Below, piece by piece: positions 15,162 to 22,076 of a DNA stretch of 64,000 bases (within the stretch, counting starts at the first letter, position 1; each line of letters opens with the position of its first letter). This DNA is from Rubrobacter xylanophilus DSM 9941 (GTDB taxonomy: Bacteria > Actinomycetota > Rubrobacteria > Rubrobacterales > Rubrobacteraceae). Below the pieces are notes generated by a model, which saw only the letters and a list, made by a program, of their open reading frames with translations, ran no database searches and was not told the origin of the DNA. The position numbers and the translations under genes are program-made. The stretch is from contig NC_008148.1 of assembly GCF_000014185.1 (NCBI RefSeq), positions 2,584,001-2,648,000 of the forward strand. The letters are read 5' to 3'.

Positions 15162-15542
15162 ATGAACCGGAACACAGAGGAAGACCGGATCCTCCTGGAA
15201 GGCATGACCTTCTTTGGCCGCCACGGCACCCTCGAGGCCGAGCGGGAGCTGGGCCAGCCCTTCGTGGTGGACGTGGAGATGAGGCTGGACCTGCGCCCGG
15301 CCGGACTTTCGGACGACCTCTCCAAGACCGTGGACTACTCGGCGGTGCACCGGCTGGCCCGCCGGATCGTGGAGGGAGAGCCGGTGGGCCTGACCGAGAC
15401 GGTCGCGGAGAGGATCGCCGCGAAGGTGCTGGAGGAGCACCCCGCGGTCGAGGCGGTGCGGGTGAAGGTCAGGAAGCCGCACGTGCGGCTGGAGGGCACG
15501 GTGCTCGCCGGTTCGGCGGTGGAGATCGTGCGCCGCCGCTAG
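15162..15542 (+). CDS. folB: Dihydroneopterin aldolase (FolB)
   Basis: 126 residues, usual length. Starts ILLEGMTFFGRHGTLEAERELGQPFVVDVEM, with the FGxHG and E-x-E-x-GQ-F substrate motifs; KTVDYSAVHRLARRIVEG and TETVAERIA follow, then the catalytic-lysine-bearing VKVRKPHVRLEG near residue 105. Makes 6-hydroxymethyl-dihydropterin for folate; tunnelling-fold relative of the PTPS gene across the divergent promoter. No other folate gene is adjacent, so it might serve the pterin cluster as an epimerase or aldolase instead. Confidence 0.9.
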   Translation: MNRNTEEDRILLEGMTFFGRHGTLEAERELGQPFVVDVEMRLDLRPAGLSDDLSKTVDYSAVHRLARRIVEGEPVGLTETVAERIAAKVLEEHPAVEAVRVKVRKPHVRLEGTVLAGSAVEIVRRR

Positions 15543-15581
15543 GCGAACCGCCCCCGCCCCGGCCGCGTATAGAAGGGTGCC

Positions 15582-16490
15582 GTGCGCTCCGCCGCCTTCC
15601 AGCCTCCGGACGGCCCCCGGACGCCGGGACGGAGGCCCCCTTCCATCCCGGCGAGCGAGCCGGCGCGCCTGGAGAGGCTGGTCGGCATCTGCGCGGCGGA
15701 TTTGGTCGAGGCCTTCGGCGCGGGGCCGGAGCTTTCGGGCCGGCGGGCGCTCGAGCGCCTGGCGAGGCCGCTGGTGCGGGGGACGGCCCGCAGGGTGGCC
15801 CTCTACGACGAGATCGTGGGGAGTTGCGGGCTGCGGGCCGGCGGCGCTTGGGCGCTGGAGCAGATGGCCCAAAGCTTCGAGACCTCGGGCGCGGAGGGCC
15901 TCCCGGAGGATGGCCCGCTGCTGGTGGTCTCCAACCACCCCGGCCTCGCCGACGCGGTGGCCCTGTTCGCCTCCATCCCGCGGCGGGACCTGAAGGTGGT
16001 GGCGGCCCGGCGGCCGTTCCTCGACGCCCTGCCGAACACCGCGAGGCACCTCGTCGTGGTCCCCGAGGGGGGCGGGGGGGTGGGCCCCGTCCGGGAGGCC
16101 GCCCGCCACCTGCGCGCGGGCGGAGCGCTGCTGACCTTCCCGGCGGGGAAGATAGAGCCGGACCCCGCCCTGTTCCCGGAGGAGGCCCTCGCGCTGGAGG
16201 GCTGGTCGGAGAGCGTAGCGCTCCTCGCCCGCCTGGTCCCCGGCCTGGTGGTGGTCCCGGCGGTGGTGAGCGGCGTGCTCTCCCGCGCGGCCCTGAGAAA
16301 CCCCCTGGTGCTGGTGCGGCGCAGGGAGGAGGATCGCCGGTGGCTCGCCGCCGCGCTGCAGATGCTCGCGCCGCCGCTGCGGAGGGTGAGGACGCGGGTG
16401 GACTTCGGGCGGCCGCTTCCGGCGCGGGGTTTCGCGACGGAGAAGGCGCTCTCCGAGGTCCGACGGATGATCGCGGCCCGGAACCCCTAG
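15582..16490 (+). CDS. PlsC-type lysophospholipid acyltransferase family protein
   Basis: 302 residues. The acyltransferase core shows LLVVSNHPGLADAVALF near residue 112 (an NHPGLxD form of the usual NHxxxxD), VVAARRPFLDALPN, HLVVVPEGG and LLTFPAGKIEPDPALF near 190 (counterpart of the FPEGTRS motif, with AGKIEPD). No clear membrane anchor. Likely transfers an acyl chain in lipid synthesis; substrate unknown. Start GTG 15582; a TATAGA-like box lies nine bases upstream. Shares a CTAG stop with the first binding-protein gene. Confidence 0.7.
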   Translation: MRSAAFQPPDGPRTPGRRPPSIPASEPARLERLVGICAADLVEAFGAGPELSGRRALERLARPLVRGTARRVALYDEIVGSCGLRAGGAWALEQMAQSFETSGAEGLPEDGPLLVVSNHPGLADAVALFASIPRRDLKVVAARRPFLDALPNTARHLVVVPEGGGGVGPVREAARHLRAGGALLTFPAGKIEPDPALFPEEALALEGWSESVALLARLVPGLVVVPAVVSGVLSRAALRNPLVLVRRREEDRRWLAAALQMLAPPLRRVRTRVDFGRPLPARGFATEKALSEVRRMIAARNP

Positions 16491-17413
16491 GAGCCCGCGG
16501 CCTGCATGCCGGCGTTGCGCAGCCAGGCGGAGCGCAGATCCTGGTTCGCCGCCAGCCACCTCCGGGCGCCCGCCTCGGGGCTTCCGGCCCGCCGGATGGC
16601 CAGCTGGACGTCCTCCACCTGCGACTGGGTGAGCACGATGGTGTCTATGAGGGCGTAGGCCAGCGGCTGCCGCTCCTCCATGCCGCGGCGGGTGATGATC
16701 CGGATCTCGGCCGGGAGGGTGAGGCTGCCCAGGGCGTACTCGGGGTCCTCGAGGTAGGAGAACTCGTACTCCCGGTTCATCCAGTGCGGCGCCCAGGCCA
16801 AAAACACGAACGGCTCCCTCCGGCGGTAGAGCCGGTCGACCTCCTCGAGCATGGCGGCGGCGGACCCGTACTCCTCCACCTCCAGGCCCCAGCGGGAGAG
16901 CGCCCGCCGCGGCGGCGGGCCGAGGGCGGAGGCGCCGGGGGCCAGAACCAGCGCCCGCTCCGCCCCGGAGCCCTCTATCTCGCCCACCCGGTTTATCTCC
17001 ATGTAGGAGGGCGCCGCCAGGCCGGAGCGCGTCACCCCCACCAGCCAGGAGTTCAGGAGGTCCACCTCGTCGAGCCTGCCGTCGAGCGGGTTGTCGCGGC
17101 CCTCTCCGGCCCGGCTGAGCAGCTCCTCGTGCACCGGCACCCACACGTCGTGGAAGACGTCGTAGCGGCCGGAGGCCACACCGTCGATGGCCCGCCGCTG
17201 CCCGCTCACCCTGTGCAGCTCGACCCGGTAGCCGAGGTCCTCGAGCAGGGCCTGGGTGAGGCCCGCGATGGCCGCGTCCTCCGGCCAGCCGGTGTAGGCG
17301 ATATCTATCCGGTCGTCCTGGGAGCGGGCGGACACCTGGGAGGGGGCGCCGCAGCCCGCCGCGAGCAGCAGGGCCGCGCAGGCGACCAGGAGGAGCCTGG
17401 CCCAGGCCCGCAT
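16487..17413 (-). CDS. Glycine betaine/choline-type ABC substrate-binding lipoprotein 1 (OpuAC/ProX family)
   Basis: 308 residues from ATG 17413 (GGGAGAGGG upstream). Lipoprotein signal MRAWARLLLVACAALLLAAGC, then a binding fold starting IDIAYTGWPEDAAIAGLTQALLED, with YDVFHDVWVPVHEELL and FVFLAWAPHWMNREYEF. The last motif is the conserved aromatic region (A-W-x-P-H-W) shared with the two upstream paralogues. It is the most divergent of three tandem copies, so its ligand may differ (another quaternary amine). Last gene of the transporter operon. Confidence 0.8.
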   Translation of the reverse strand: MRAWARLLLVACAALLLAAGCGAPSQVSARSQDDRIDIAYTGWPEDAAIAGLTQALLEDLGYRVELHRVSGQRRAIDGVASGRYDVFHDVWVPVHEELLSRAGEGRDNPLDGRLDEVDLLNSWLVGVTRSGLAAPSYMEINRVGEIEGSGAERALVLAPGASALGPPPRRALSRWGLEVEEYGSAAAMLEEVDRLYRRREPFVFLAWAPHWMNREYEFSYLEDPEYALGSLTLPAEIRIITRRGMEERQPLAYALIDTIVLTQSQVEDVQLAIRRAGSPEAGARRWLAANQDLRSAWLRNAGMQAAGS

Positions 17414-17486
17414 CAGCCGGAACCCTCTCCCGATGGGAGGACGAGATGTCTTCTTCTTCTGGGTCCGCTCACGACGGGGGTACATT

Positions 17487-18380
17487 TTAAGCGCCTCCGG
17501 CCCGCTTTGCGGCCTCCACCCAGGGCCGGACGGCCTCTTCGTTGTTCTCCAGCCAGGCCTCCACCCCCCGCCGGGGGTCGCCCTCCTCCAGGATGCGCAG
17601 CTCGAGGGAGTTTATCTGCTCCTTGGTGAGCCGCATGTTGCCGATCAGGGCCCGGGCCGCCGGGTGCCGGTCCTCGAGGTCCGGGCTCAGCAGCGAGTGG
17701 AGGGTGGAGCCGTCCACGATGTCCCCCTGCGCGTCCTTGGGGTCCTCGAGGTAGTGGAAGTCGTAGACCTCGTTCATCCAGTGCGGCGACCAGGCCAAAA
17801 ACACGAACGGCTCCCGGCTCCGGTAGGCCCGCTCCAGGGCGTCGAGCATCGCGGGGGTGCTCGCCCCGGCCAGCTTCAAGTCCAGGTCGTAGGCCGGGAT
17901 CACGTGCGTCCTGATCCGGCGCATCAGCACCGCGTCGGGCTCTATCCCGGTGATGACCCGCGCGCCGGAGCGGTCGAGGTCGGCGATACTCCTCACGTCC
18001 CGCATGTAGTCCGGCACGGCGATGCCGTACTCGGTCTGGCCCTCGTACCAGGGGCGCTCGAGGAGGATGGCCCCCCTCCCCGCCGTCCGGAGGAGGCGGC
18101 GGTGGTTGGGAAGCCAGACGTCGAGAAAGGCGTCGACCCTGCCGGAGGCCACGCTCCGGAAGACCTCCTCCACCCCGGAGAGCCGCAGCTCCACCTTGTC
18201 GTAGCCCAGCCGCTCCTCGGCGAGCACCTTCACGAGCGCGGAGTTGGCCACGTTCTCGTCCCACGCGATGTAGCCGAGCGTGAGCGTCCGGCCGGCGGCG
18301 AGAGAGCTGCAGCCGCCCGAGAGCAGGGCGGCTGCAGCTCCCAGCCCCAGAAGGAAACGCCGGCGGCTGACCCTCCTCAC
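17487..18380 (-). CDS. Glycine betaine/choline-type ABC substrate-binding protein 2
   Basis: 297 residues. N-terminus VSRRRFLLGLGAAAALLSGGC carries a Tat-like RRRFLLG stretch and a lipobox Cys near residue 24. Binding fold: LTLGYIAWDENVANSALVKVLAEE, VDAFLDVWLPNHRRLL and FVFLAWSPHWMNEVYDFHYLEDPKDAQG (split motif AWSPHWMN). Very like the third binding protein over the C-terminal half, so a tandem duplicate. GTG start at 18380, 29 bases after the preceding gene. Confidence 0.85.
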   Translation of the reverse strand: MRRVSRRRFLLGLGAAAALLSGGCSSLAAGRTLTLGYIAWDENVANSALVKVLAEERLGYDKVELRLSGVEEVFRSVASGRVDAFLDVWLPNHRRLLRTAGRGAILLERPWYEGQTEYGIAVPDYMRDVRSIADLDRSGARVITGIEPDAVLMRRIRTHVIPAYDLDLKLAGASTPAMLDALERAYRSREPFVFLAWSPHWMNEVYDFHYLEDPKDAQGDIVDGSTLHSLLSPDLEDRHPAARALIGNMRLTKEQINSLELRILEEGDPRRGVEAWLENNEEAVRPWVEAAKRAGGA

Positions 18381-18409
18381 GCGGCCTCACCCCGCGCCCG
18401 GCGGGAGGG

Positions 18410-19315
18410 CTACTGCCGGGCCTCCTTCGCGGCCTGCACCCAGGGCCGCACCACGTCCCGGTTCTTCTCCAGCCAGTTCTTGACCCCCTTCACCGGCTCG
18501 TCCTGGCCGGCGCGCTTGATCTCCAGCTCCAGCGAGTTGAGCTGCTCCTCGTTGAGCGAGACGGCCTTGAGGAAGGCGTAGGCCACCGGCTCCTCATCCG
18601 AGAGGTCCTCGTTGACGACCGTGGTGATCCTGGAGGAGTCGTTGAACTTGCCCTGCGCGTCCTTGGGGTCCTTGAGGTAGACGATGTCGTAGACCTCGTT
18701 CATCCAGTGCGGCGACCAGGCCAGAAACAGGATGGGCTCCTTGTTGCTCGAGGCCTCCTCGACCGCCGCCAGCATCGCGGCCGTGCTGGACTCCACCAGC
18801 TTGAAGTTCTCCAGGCCGTACTCCTTGAAGACCACGTTGCGGATCTGCGGGTGGAAGGAGGCCCCGGGCTCTATCCCGACGATCTCGTTGGTCCCCGCCC
18901 GCTCCAGCTCGGTGAGGCTGTCTATGTTCATGTAGTCGAGCGCGGCGATGCCGTACTTGGTCTCGCCCTTGTACCAGGGCTTGAGCAGCTCGACGTCCTC
19001 CTCCACCTCGTTGAGGTAGTTGCGGTTGTTGGGGAGCCAGACGTCCTGGAAGGCGTCGAGATCCCCGGTGGCGACCCCCTTGAACAGCGGGCCCAGGTCG
19101 AGCGTCTGCAGCTCCACCTTCTCGTAGCCGAGCTCCTCCTCCAGCAACACCTTGGTCAGGTTGGAGACGGCCACGTTCTCCGTCCAGCCTATGGTCCCTA
19201 GCGTGAGCTCCCCGCCGGAGGCGGAGCCGCCCCCTCCCCCCGCGCAGCCCGCCGCCGCCAGCGCCGCGGCCGCCGCGAAGAGCACCGCAAAGAGCGTCCT
19301 GTGAATCCTTCTCAC
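18410..19315 (-). CDS. opuAC: Glycine betaine/choline-type ABC substrate-binding protein 3
   Basis: 301 residues from GTG 19315 with AGGAGG upstream. Sec lipoprotein signal ending AAAGCAGG, followed by a Gly/Ser linker; fold starts LTLGTIGWTENVAVSNLTKVLLEE, with DAFQDVWLPNNRNYL and ILFLAWSPHWMNEVYD. Directly follows the permease gene, so this copy is the likely primary receptor of the transporter for a quaternary amine used as osmoprotectant. Confidence 0.85.
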   Translation of the reverse strand: MRRIHRTLFAVLFAAAAALAAAGCAGGGGGSASGGELTLGTIGWTENVAVSNLTKVLLEEELGYEKVELQTLDLGPLFKGVATGDLDAFQDVWLPNNRNYLNEVEEDVELLKPWYKGETKYGIAALDYMNIDSLTELERAGTNEIVGIEPGASFHPQIRNVVFKEYGLENFKLVESSTAAMLAAVEEASSNKEPILFLAWSPHWMNEVYDIVYLKDPKDAQGKFNDSSRITTVVNEDLSDEEPVAYAFLKAVSLNEEQLNSLELEIKRAGQDEPVKGVKNWLEKNRDVVRPWVQAAKEARQ

Positions 19316-19339
19316 GACCCCTCCTTCTCTCCTACAACC

Positions 19340-20221
19340 TCAGGCGGTCTTTATCCCGGAGCCCGCCTTCTGCGCCCCTCCGCCTCTTATGTTCCGCGTG
19401 ATCCTGTCGAGGAGGATGGCGATGATCACGATGCCGAGCCCTCCCTTGAAGCTCTTGCCCACATCGAGCTGCGAGAGCCCCTGGTAGACCTCCTCTCCGA
19501 GCCCCCCGGCCCCGATGAGCGCCGCTATAACCACCATGGAGAGCGAGAGCATGATCACCTGGTTCACCCCCGCCATGATCGTGGGCATCGCAAGGGGCAG
19601 CTCCACCTTCCTCAGCGTCTGCCAGCCCGTGGCCCCAAAGGCGCTCGCCGCCTCAACCGTCTCCTTCGAGACCTGCTGCAGCCCGAGCATGGTCAGCCGC
19701 ACCGCCGGCGGCATCGCAAAGATGACGACCGCAACCAGAGCAGGAGCGGCCCCAAGCCCGAGCAGCACGATGGCCGGCACCAAATACACAAAGGCGGGCA
19801 TGGTCTGCATGAAGTCCAGAACGGGGCGCAGCACCGTCTCGACGCCCCTGGACTTGGCCGCAACTATGCCCAGCGGGATGCCCACCACAAGCGCCACCGC
19901 CGTGGCCGCGATGACCAGCGCCAGCGTGAGCATCGCGTCCTCCCAGAGCCTGAGCCCCTGCAGGAGCAGAAGCCCCGCCGCCGTGAGCAGAGCAATTCGC
20001 CAGCTGGAGACCAGCCAGGCCAGGCCAGCAAAGACGGCGACCATCACCAGCGGCGGCAGAAAGGTGAGCCCCGCCTCCAGAACGTCCACCAGGAGGTTGA
20101 GAAAGCCCTCCAGCGCGTCGAAGAAGCCCTCGAAGGTCTCGGAGGTGATGAAGTCCACAAAGGACTCAACCCAGCCCTCGAGCGGTATCTCCGGTACCTG
20201 CTGCAGAAGAAAGCCCAGCAC
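19340..20221 (-). CDS. opuAB: Glycine betaine/choline-type ABC transporter permease (ProW/OpuAB)
   Basis: 293 residues, about seven membrane segments plus an amphipathic N-terminal region (VESFVDFITSETFEGFFDALEG split around residues 18-40). The permease signature for ATPase contact is seen as EAASAFGATGWQTLRKVELPLAMPTIMAG (EAAxxxGxxxxxxLxxVxLP form). GTG 20221 starts three bases after the ATPase stop. Forms the channel of the OpuA-type transporter. Confidence 0.9.
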   Translation of the reverse strand: MLGFLLQQVPEIPLEGWVESFVDFITSETFEGFFDALEGFLNLLVDVLEAGLTFLPPLVMVAVFAGLAWLVSSWRIALLTAAGLLLLQGLRLWEDAMLTLALVIAATAVALVVGIPLGIVAAKSRGVETVLRPVLDFMQTMPAFVYLVPAIVLLGLGAAPALVAVVIFAMPPAVRLTMLGLQQVSKETVEAASAFGATGWQTLRKVELPLAMPTIMAGVNQVIMLSLSMVVIAALIGAGGLGEEVYQGLSQLDVGKSFKGGLGIVIIAILLDRITRNIRGGGAQKAGSGIKTA

Positions 20222-20224
20222 CGG

Positions 20225-21496
20225 CTACTCCCTCTCCCGCAGGGCCCCGTCGGCCCTCTGCGGCTCCGCCTCGTCGTCCCGGTTCTCCGCGCCGGTGGTC
20301 AGCCCGGCGATGAGCGCGCCGCGCACCACGATGCCCTCGAGGCGCCCCCGCTCGCCGACGACCGCAACGGGCAGCTTGCGCTCCACGAACAAAGGCAGCA
20401 CCTCCCGCAGCGGCGTGTCCGGCCGCACGCTGGGCACCGAGCGGTCTATGGCCCCAGACAGAGAGCGCTCCCCGCTCTCCAAAAGCCGCGCCACCTCCTC
20501 CGCCTCACAGAGACCCACCGGCCGCCGCTCTGCGTCAACCACAAAGATGCTCGACATCCCAGCCCGCTTCATCCGCCGCAGCACCACCCGCGGCCCCTCC
20601 GCCTCGTAGGCCACCTCCTTGGGGTCCACCATCACCGCCTCGGCACTCCTCACCTTGGCGTAGTCCACATCCTCTATAAAGCGCTCGACGTACTCGTCCG
20701 CAGGGGAAGTGAGGATCTCCTCGGGGTTGCCCACCTGCACTATCTCGCCGTCGCGCATGATCGCCACCCGGTGCCCAAGCCTGAGCGCCTCGTCCAGGTC
20801 GTGGGTCACGAAGACCACCGTGCGCCTGATCTCCCCCTGGATGTCCAGAAACAGGTTCTGCATGTCCCGCCTTATGAGCGGGTCGAGCGCCGAGAAGGGC
20901 TCGTCCATCAGAAGGATCTCCTGCCCCGTGGCAAGGGCCCGCGCAAGCCCCACCCGCTGCTTCATCCCTCCAGAGAGCTCGCCGATCCGCTTGGCCCCCT
21001 GCCCCTCAAGCCCCACCATCTCAAGCGCCTCCTCACCCCGCCGCAGCCGCTCCTGCGCACAGACCCCCTGGATCTCAAGCCCAAAGGTTATGTTCTCTAG
21101 CACGCTGCGGTTGGGCAGAAGCCCAAAGTGCTGAAAGACCATGCCCATCTTCTTGCGCCGGATCTCGCGCACCCGCCCTGCGGGCATCCTGGAGATGGGC
21201 TCCCCCTCCACATATACCTCCCCCTCGGTGGGCTCGATGAGGCGGTTTATGAGCCTGAGCAGCGTAGACTTGCCGCTGCCCGAAAGCCCTATGATCACGA
21301 AGATCTCCCCCCGGCACACCTCAAAGGAGGCCTCAAAGACCCCGATGGTCGAGCCGGTCTGCTTCTCGACCTCCGCCTTGCTCCTGCCCGAGCGCCGCAG
21401 CTCGAGCGCCCTCCGCCCCTGCCTGCCAAAGACCTTGGAGAGCCCCCGAGCCCGTATGACGGCATCCCCGGAAGCCGCGGCCGTATGATCCCTCAC
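20225..21496 (-). CDS. opuAA: Glycine betaine/choline-type ABC transporter ATPase with CBS domains (ProV/OpuAA)
   Basis: 423 residues. Walker A IIGLSGSGKSTLLR near residue 65, LSGGMKQRVGLARALA signature, Walker B ILLMDEPFSALDP, and the switch His in VTHDLDEAL. The C-terminal 120 residues form two CBS-like repeats (AVMVDPKEVAYEAEGPRVVLR and RSVPSVRPDTPLREVLPLFVERKLPVAVV regions), which in OpuA sense ionic strength. GTG 21496 is chosen since the kinase-like N-terminus of ProV (ARGLSKVFGRQ) begins about 15 residues later; longer frames upstream lack a ribosome site. First gene of the five-gene operon. Confidence 0.9.
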   Translation of the reverse strand: MRDHTAAASGDAVIRARGLSKVFGRQGRRALELRRSGRSKAEVEKQTGSTIGVFEASFEVCRGEIFVIIGLSGSGKSTLLRLINRLIEPTEGEVYVEGEPISRMPAGRVREIRRKKMGMVFQHFGLLPNRSVLENITFGLEIQGVCAQERLRRGEEALEMVGLEGQGAKRIGELSGGMKQRVGLARALATGQEILLMDEPFSALDPLIRRDMQNLFLDIQGEIRRTVVFVTHDLDEALRLGHRVAIMRDGEIVQVGNPEEILTSPADEYVERFIEDVDYAKVRSAEAVMVDPKEVAYEAEGPRVVLRRMKRAGMSSIFVVDAERRPVGLCEAEEVARLLESGERSLSGAIDRSVPSVRPDTPLREVLPLFVERKLPVAVVGERGRLEGIVVRGALIAGLTTGAENRDDEAEPQRADGALRERE

Positions 21497-21532
21497 AGCA
21501 TCCCTTTCCCCGAGATCGCAGCCCTCTTGTAT

Positions 21533-21564
21533 ATCATAGAGCAACCGGTGATCATGGAGCAACC
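21533..21564 (-). repeat. Two tandem 18-base repeats upstream of the betaine-transporter operon
   Basis: On the minus strand GGTTGCTC(C/T)ATGAT occurs twice with an exact 18-base period (13 of 14 bases identical). The downstream copy overlaps a TATGAT / ATATAC -10 candidate about 40 bases before the ATPase start, so this looks like a direct-repeat operator. Confidence 0.45.
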
Positions 21565-21956
21565 CCCGAAGAAAGGACCGCCCCACGAAGAGAGGCCTGC
21601 TTCTGACCGGTCGGGAACCGTAGAGGGCCCGGCCCGCCCCGCGGGCCCGGCGCGCTCGCGTATGGTCTGATGGCTTCTCCCTTGCTCGCCTGCTACTCCG
21701 GCCGCGCCACCGCCGCGCGGCGCCAGGTCCAGCTCGCGAGCAGGTCCAGCACCTGCCTACGACGTCTGAAGCTCGAAGCGCAAATGATAAGCGCACCTCC
21801 CGCCTTCTTCAACCGTCCCTCCTTTAACCTATTTTGTACACTTATTTAGTGAATATTCAGTTTAGTTCACGCGGGCGGGGAGAGCAAGCGCCCTTCGGGA
21901 AGGCCGCACGCGGTAGAAGAAGGGCCGGGTTTGAGATAAACTCTTTGCTCGGCAGT
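21565..21956. other. Intergenic region, AT-rich promoter patch and short repeats
   Basis: Apart from the small frame at 21693-21812, this 390-base stretch holds a palindrome GCTCGCGAGC flanked by two AGGTCCAG copies (about 21727-21755), and an AT-rich patch at 21828-21875 that contains the perfect palindrome TGAATATTCA. I see no long gene in it. It separates the minus-strand transporter operon from plus-strand tRNA-Arg and probably holds promoters for both. Confidence 0.4.
21693..21812 (-). CDS. Possible 39-residue leader peptide or small protein
   Basis: A TTG at 21812 with a strong AAAGGAGG five bases upstream opens a 39-codon frame ending in TAG: MKKAGGALIICASSFRRRRQ then VLDLLASWTWRRAAVARPE. 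It is preceded by the most AT-rich stretch of the window (21828-21875). It has no recognisable domain and lies about 200 bases upstream of the transporter ATPase gene in the same direction. Could be a regulatory leader, a small basic protein, or chance. Confidence 0.3.
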   Translation of the reverse strand: MKKAGGALIICASSFRRRRQVLDLLASWTWRRAAVARPE

Positions 21957-22029
21957 GCGCCTGTAGCTCAGGGGATAGAGCAGGGGTTTCCTAAACCCCG
22001 TGTCGGAGGTTCGAATCCTTCCAGGCGCA
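21957..22029 (+). tRNA. tRNA-Arg(CCT)
   Basis: GCGCCTG at the 5' end pairs with CAGGCGC at the 3' end, discriminator A, D arm GCTCAGGGGATAGAGC, anticodon arm GGGGTTTCCTAAACCCC with anticodon CCT, and T arm GGAGGTTCGAATCCTTCC. No CCA is encoded. A T-rich run (TTTTTCTTTT) follows immediately and may end the transcript. Confidence 0.95.
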
Positions 22030-22076
22030 CTTTTTCTTTTCCGGGGGCTCTGCGCTATCATGCGCCGGGGGGTGAG

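Noticed and set aside
21497-21796. Extension of the transporter ATPase frame upstream of 21496
   Set aside because: The translated extension is Arg/Gly-rich with no similarity to ProV and would cover the promoter and tandem repeats.
21834-22076. N-terminal extension of the GH31 gene
   Set aside because: It would run straight through tRNA-Arg; ATG 22077 with a ribosome site fits the family start.
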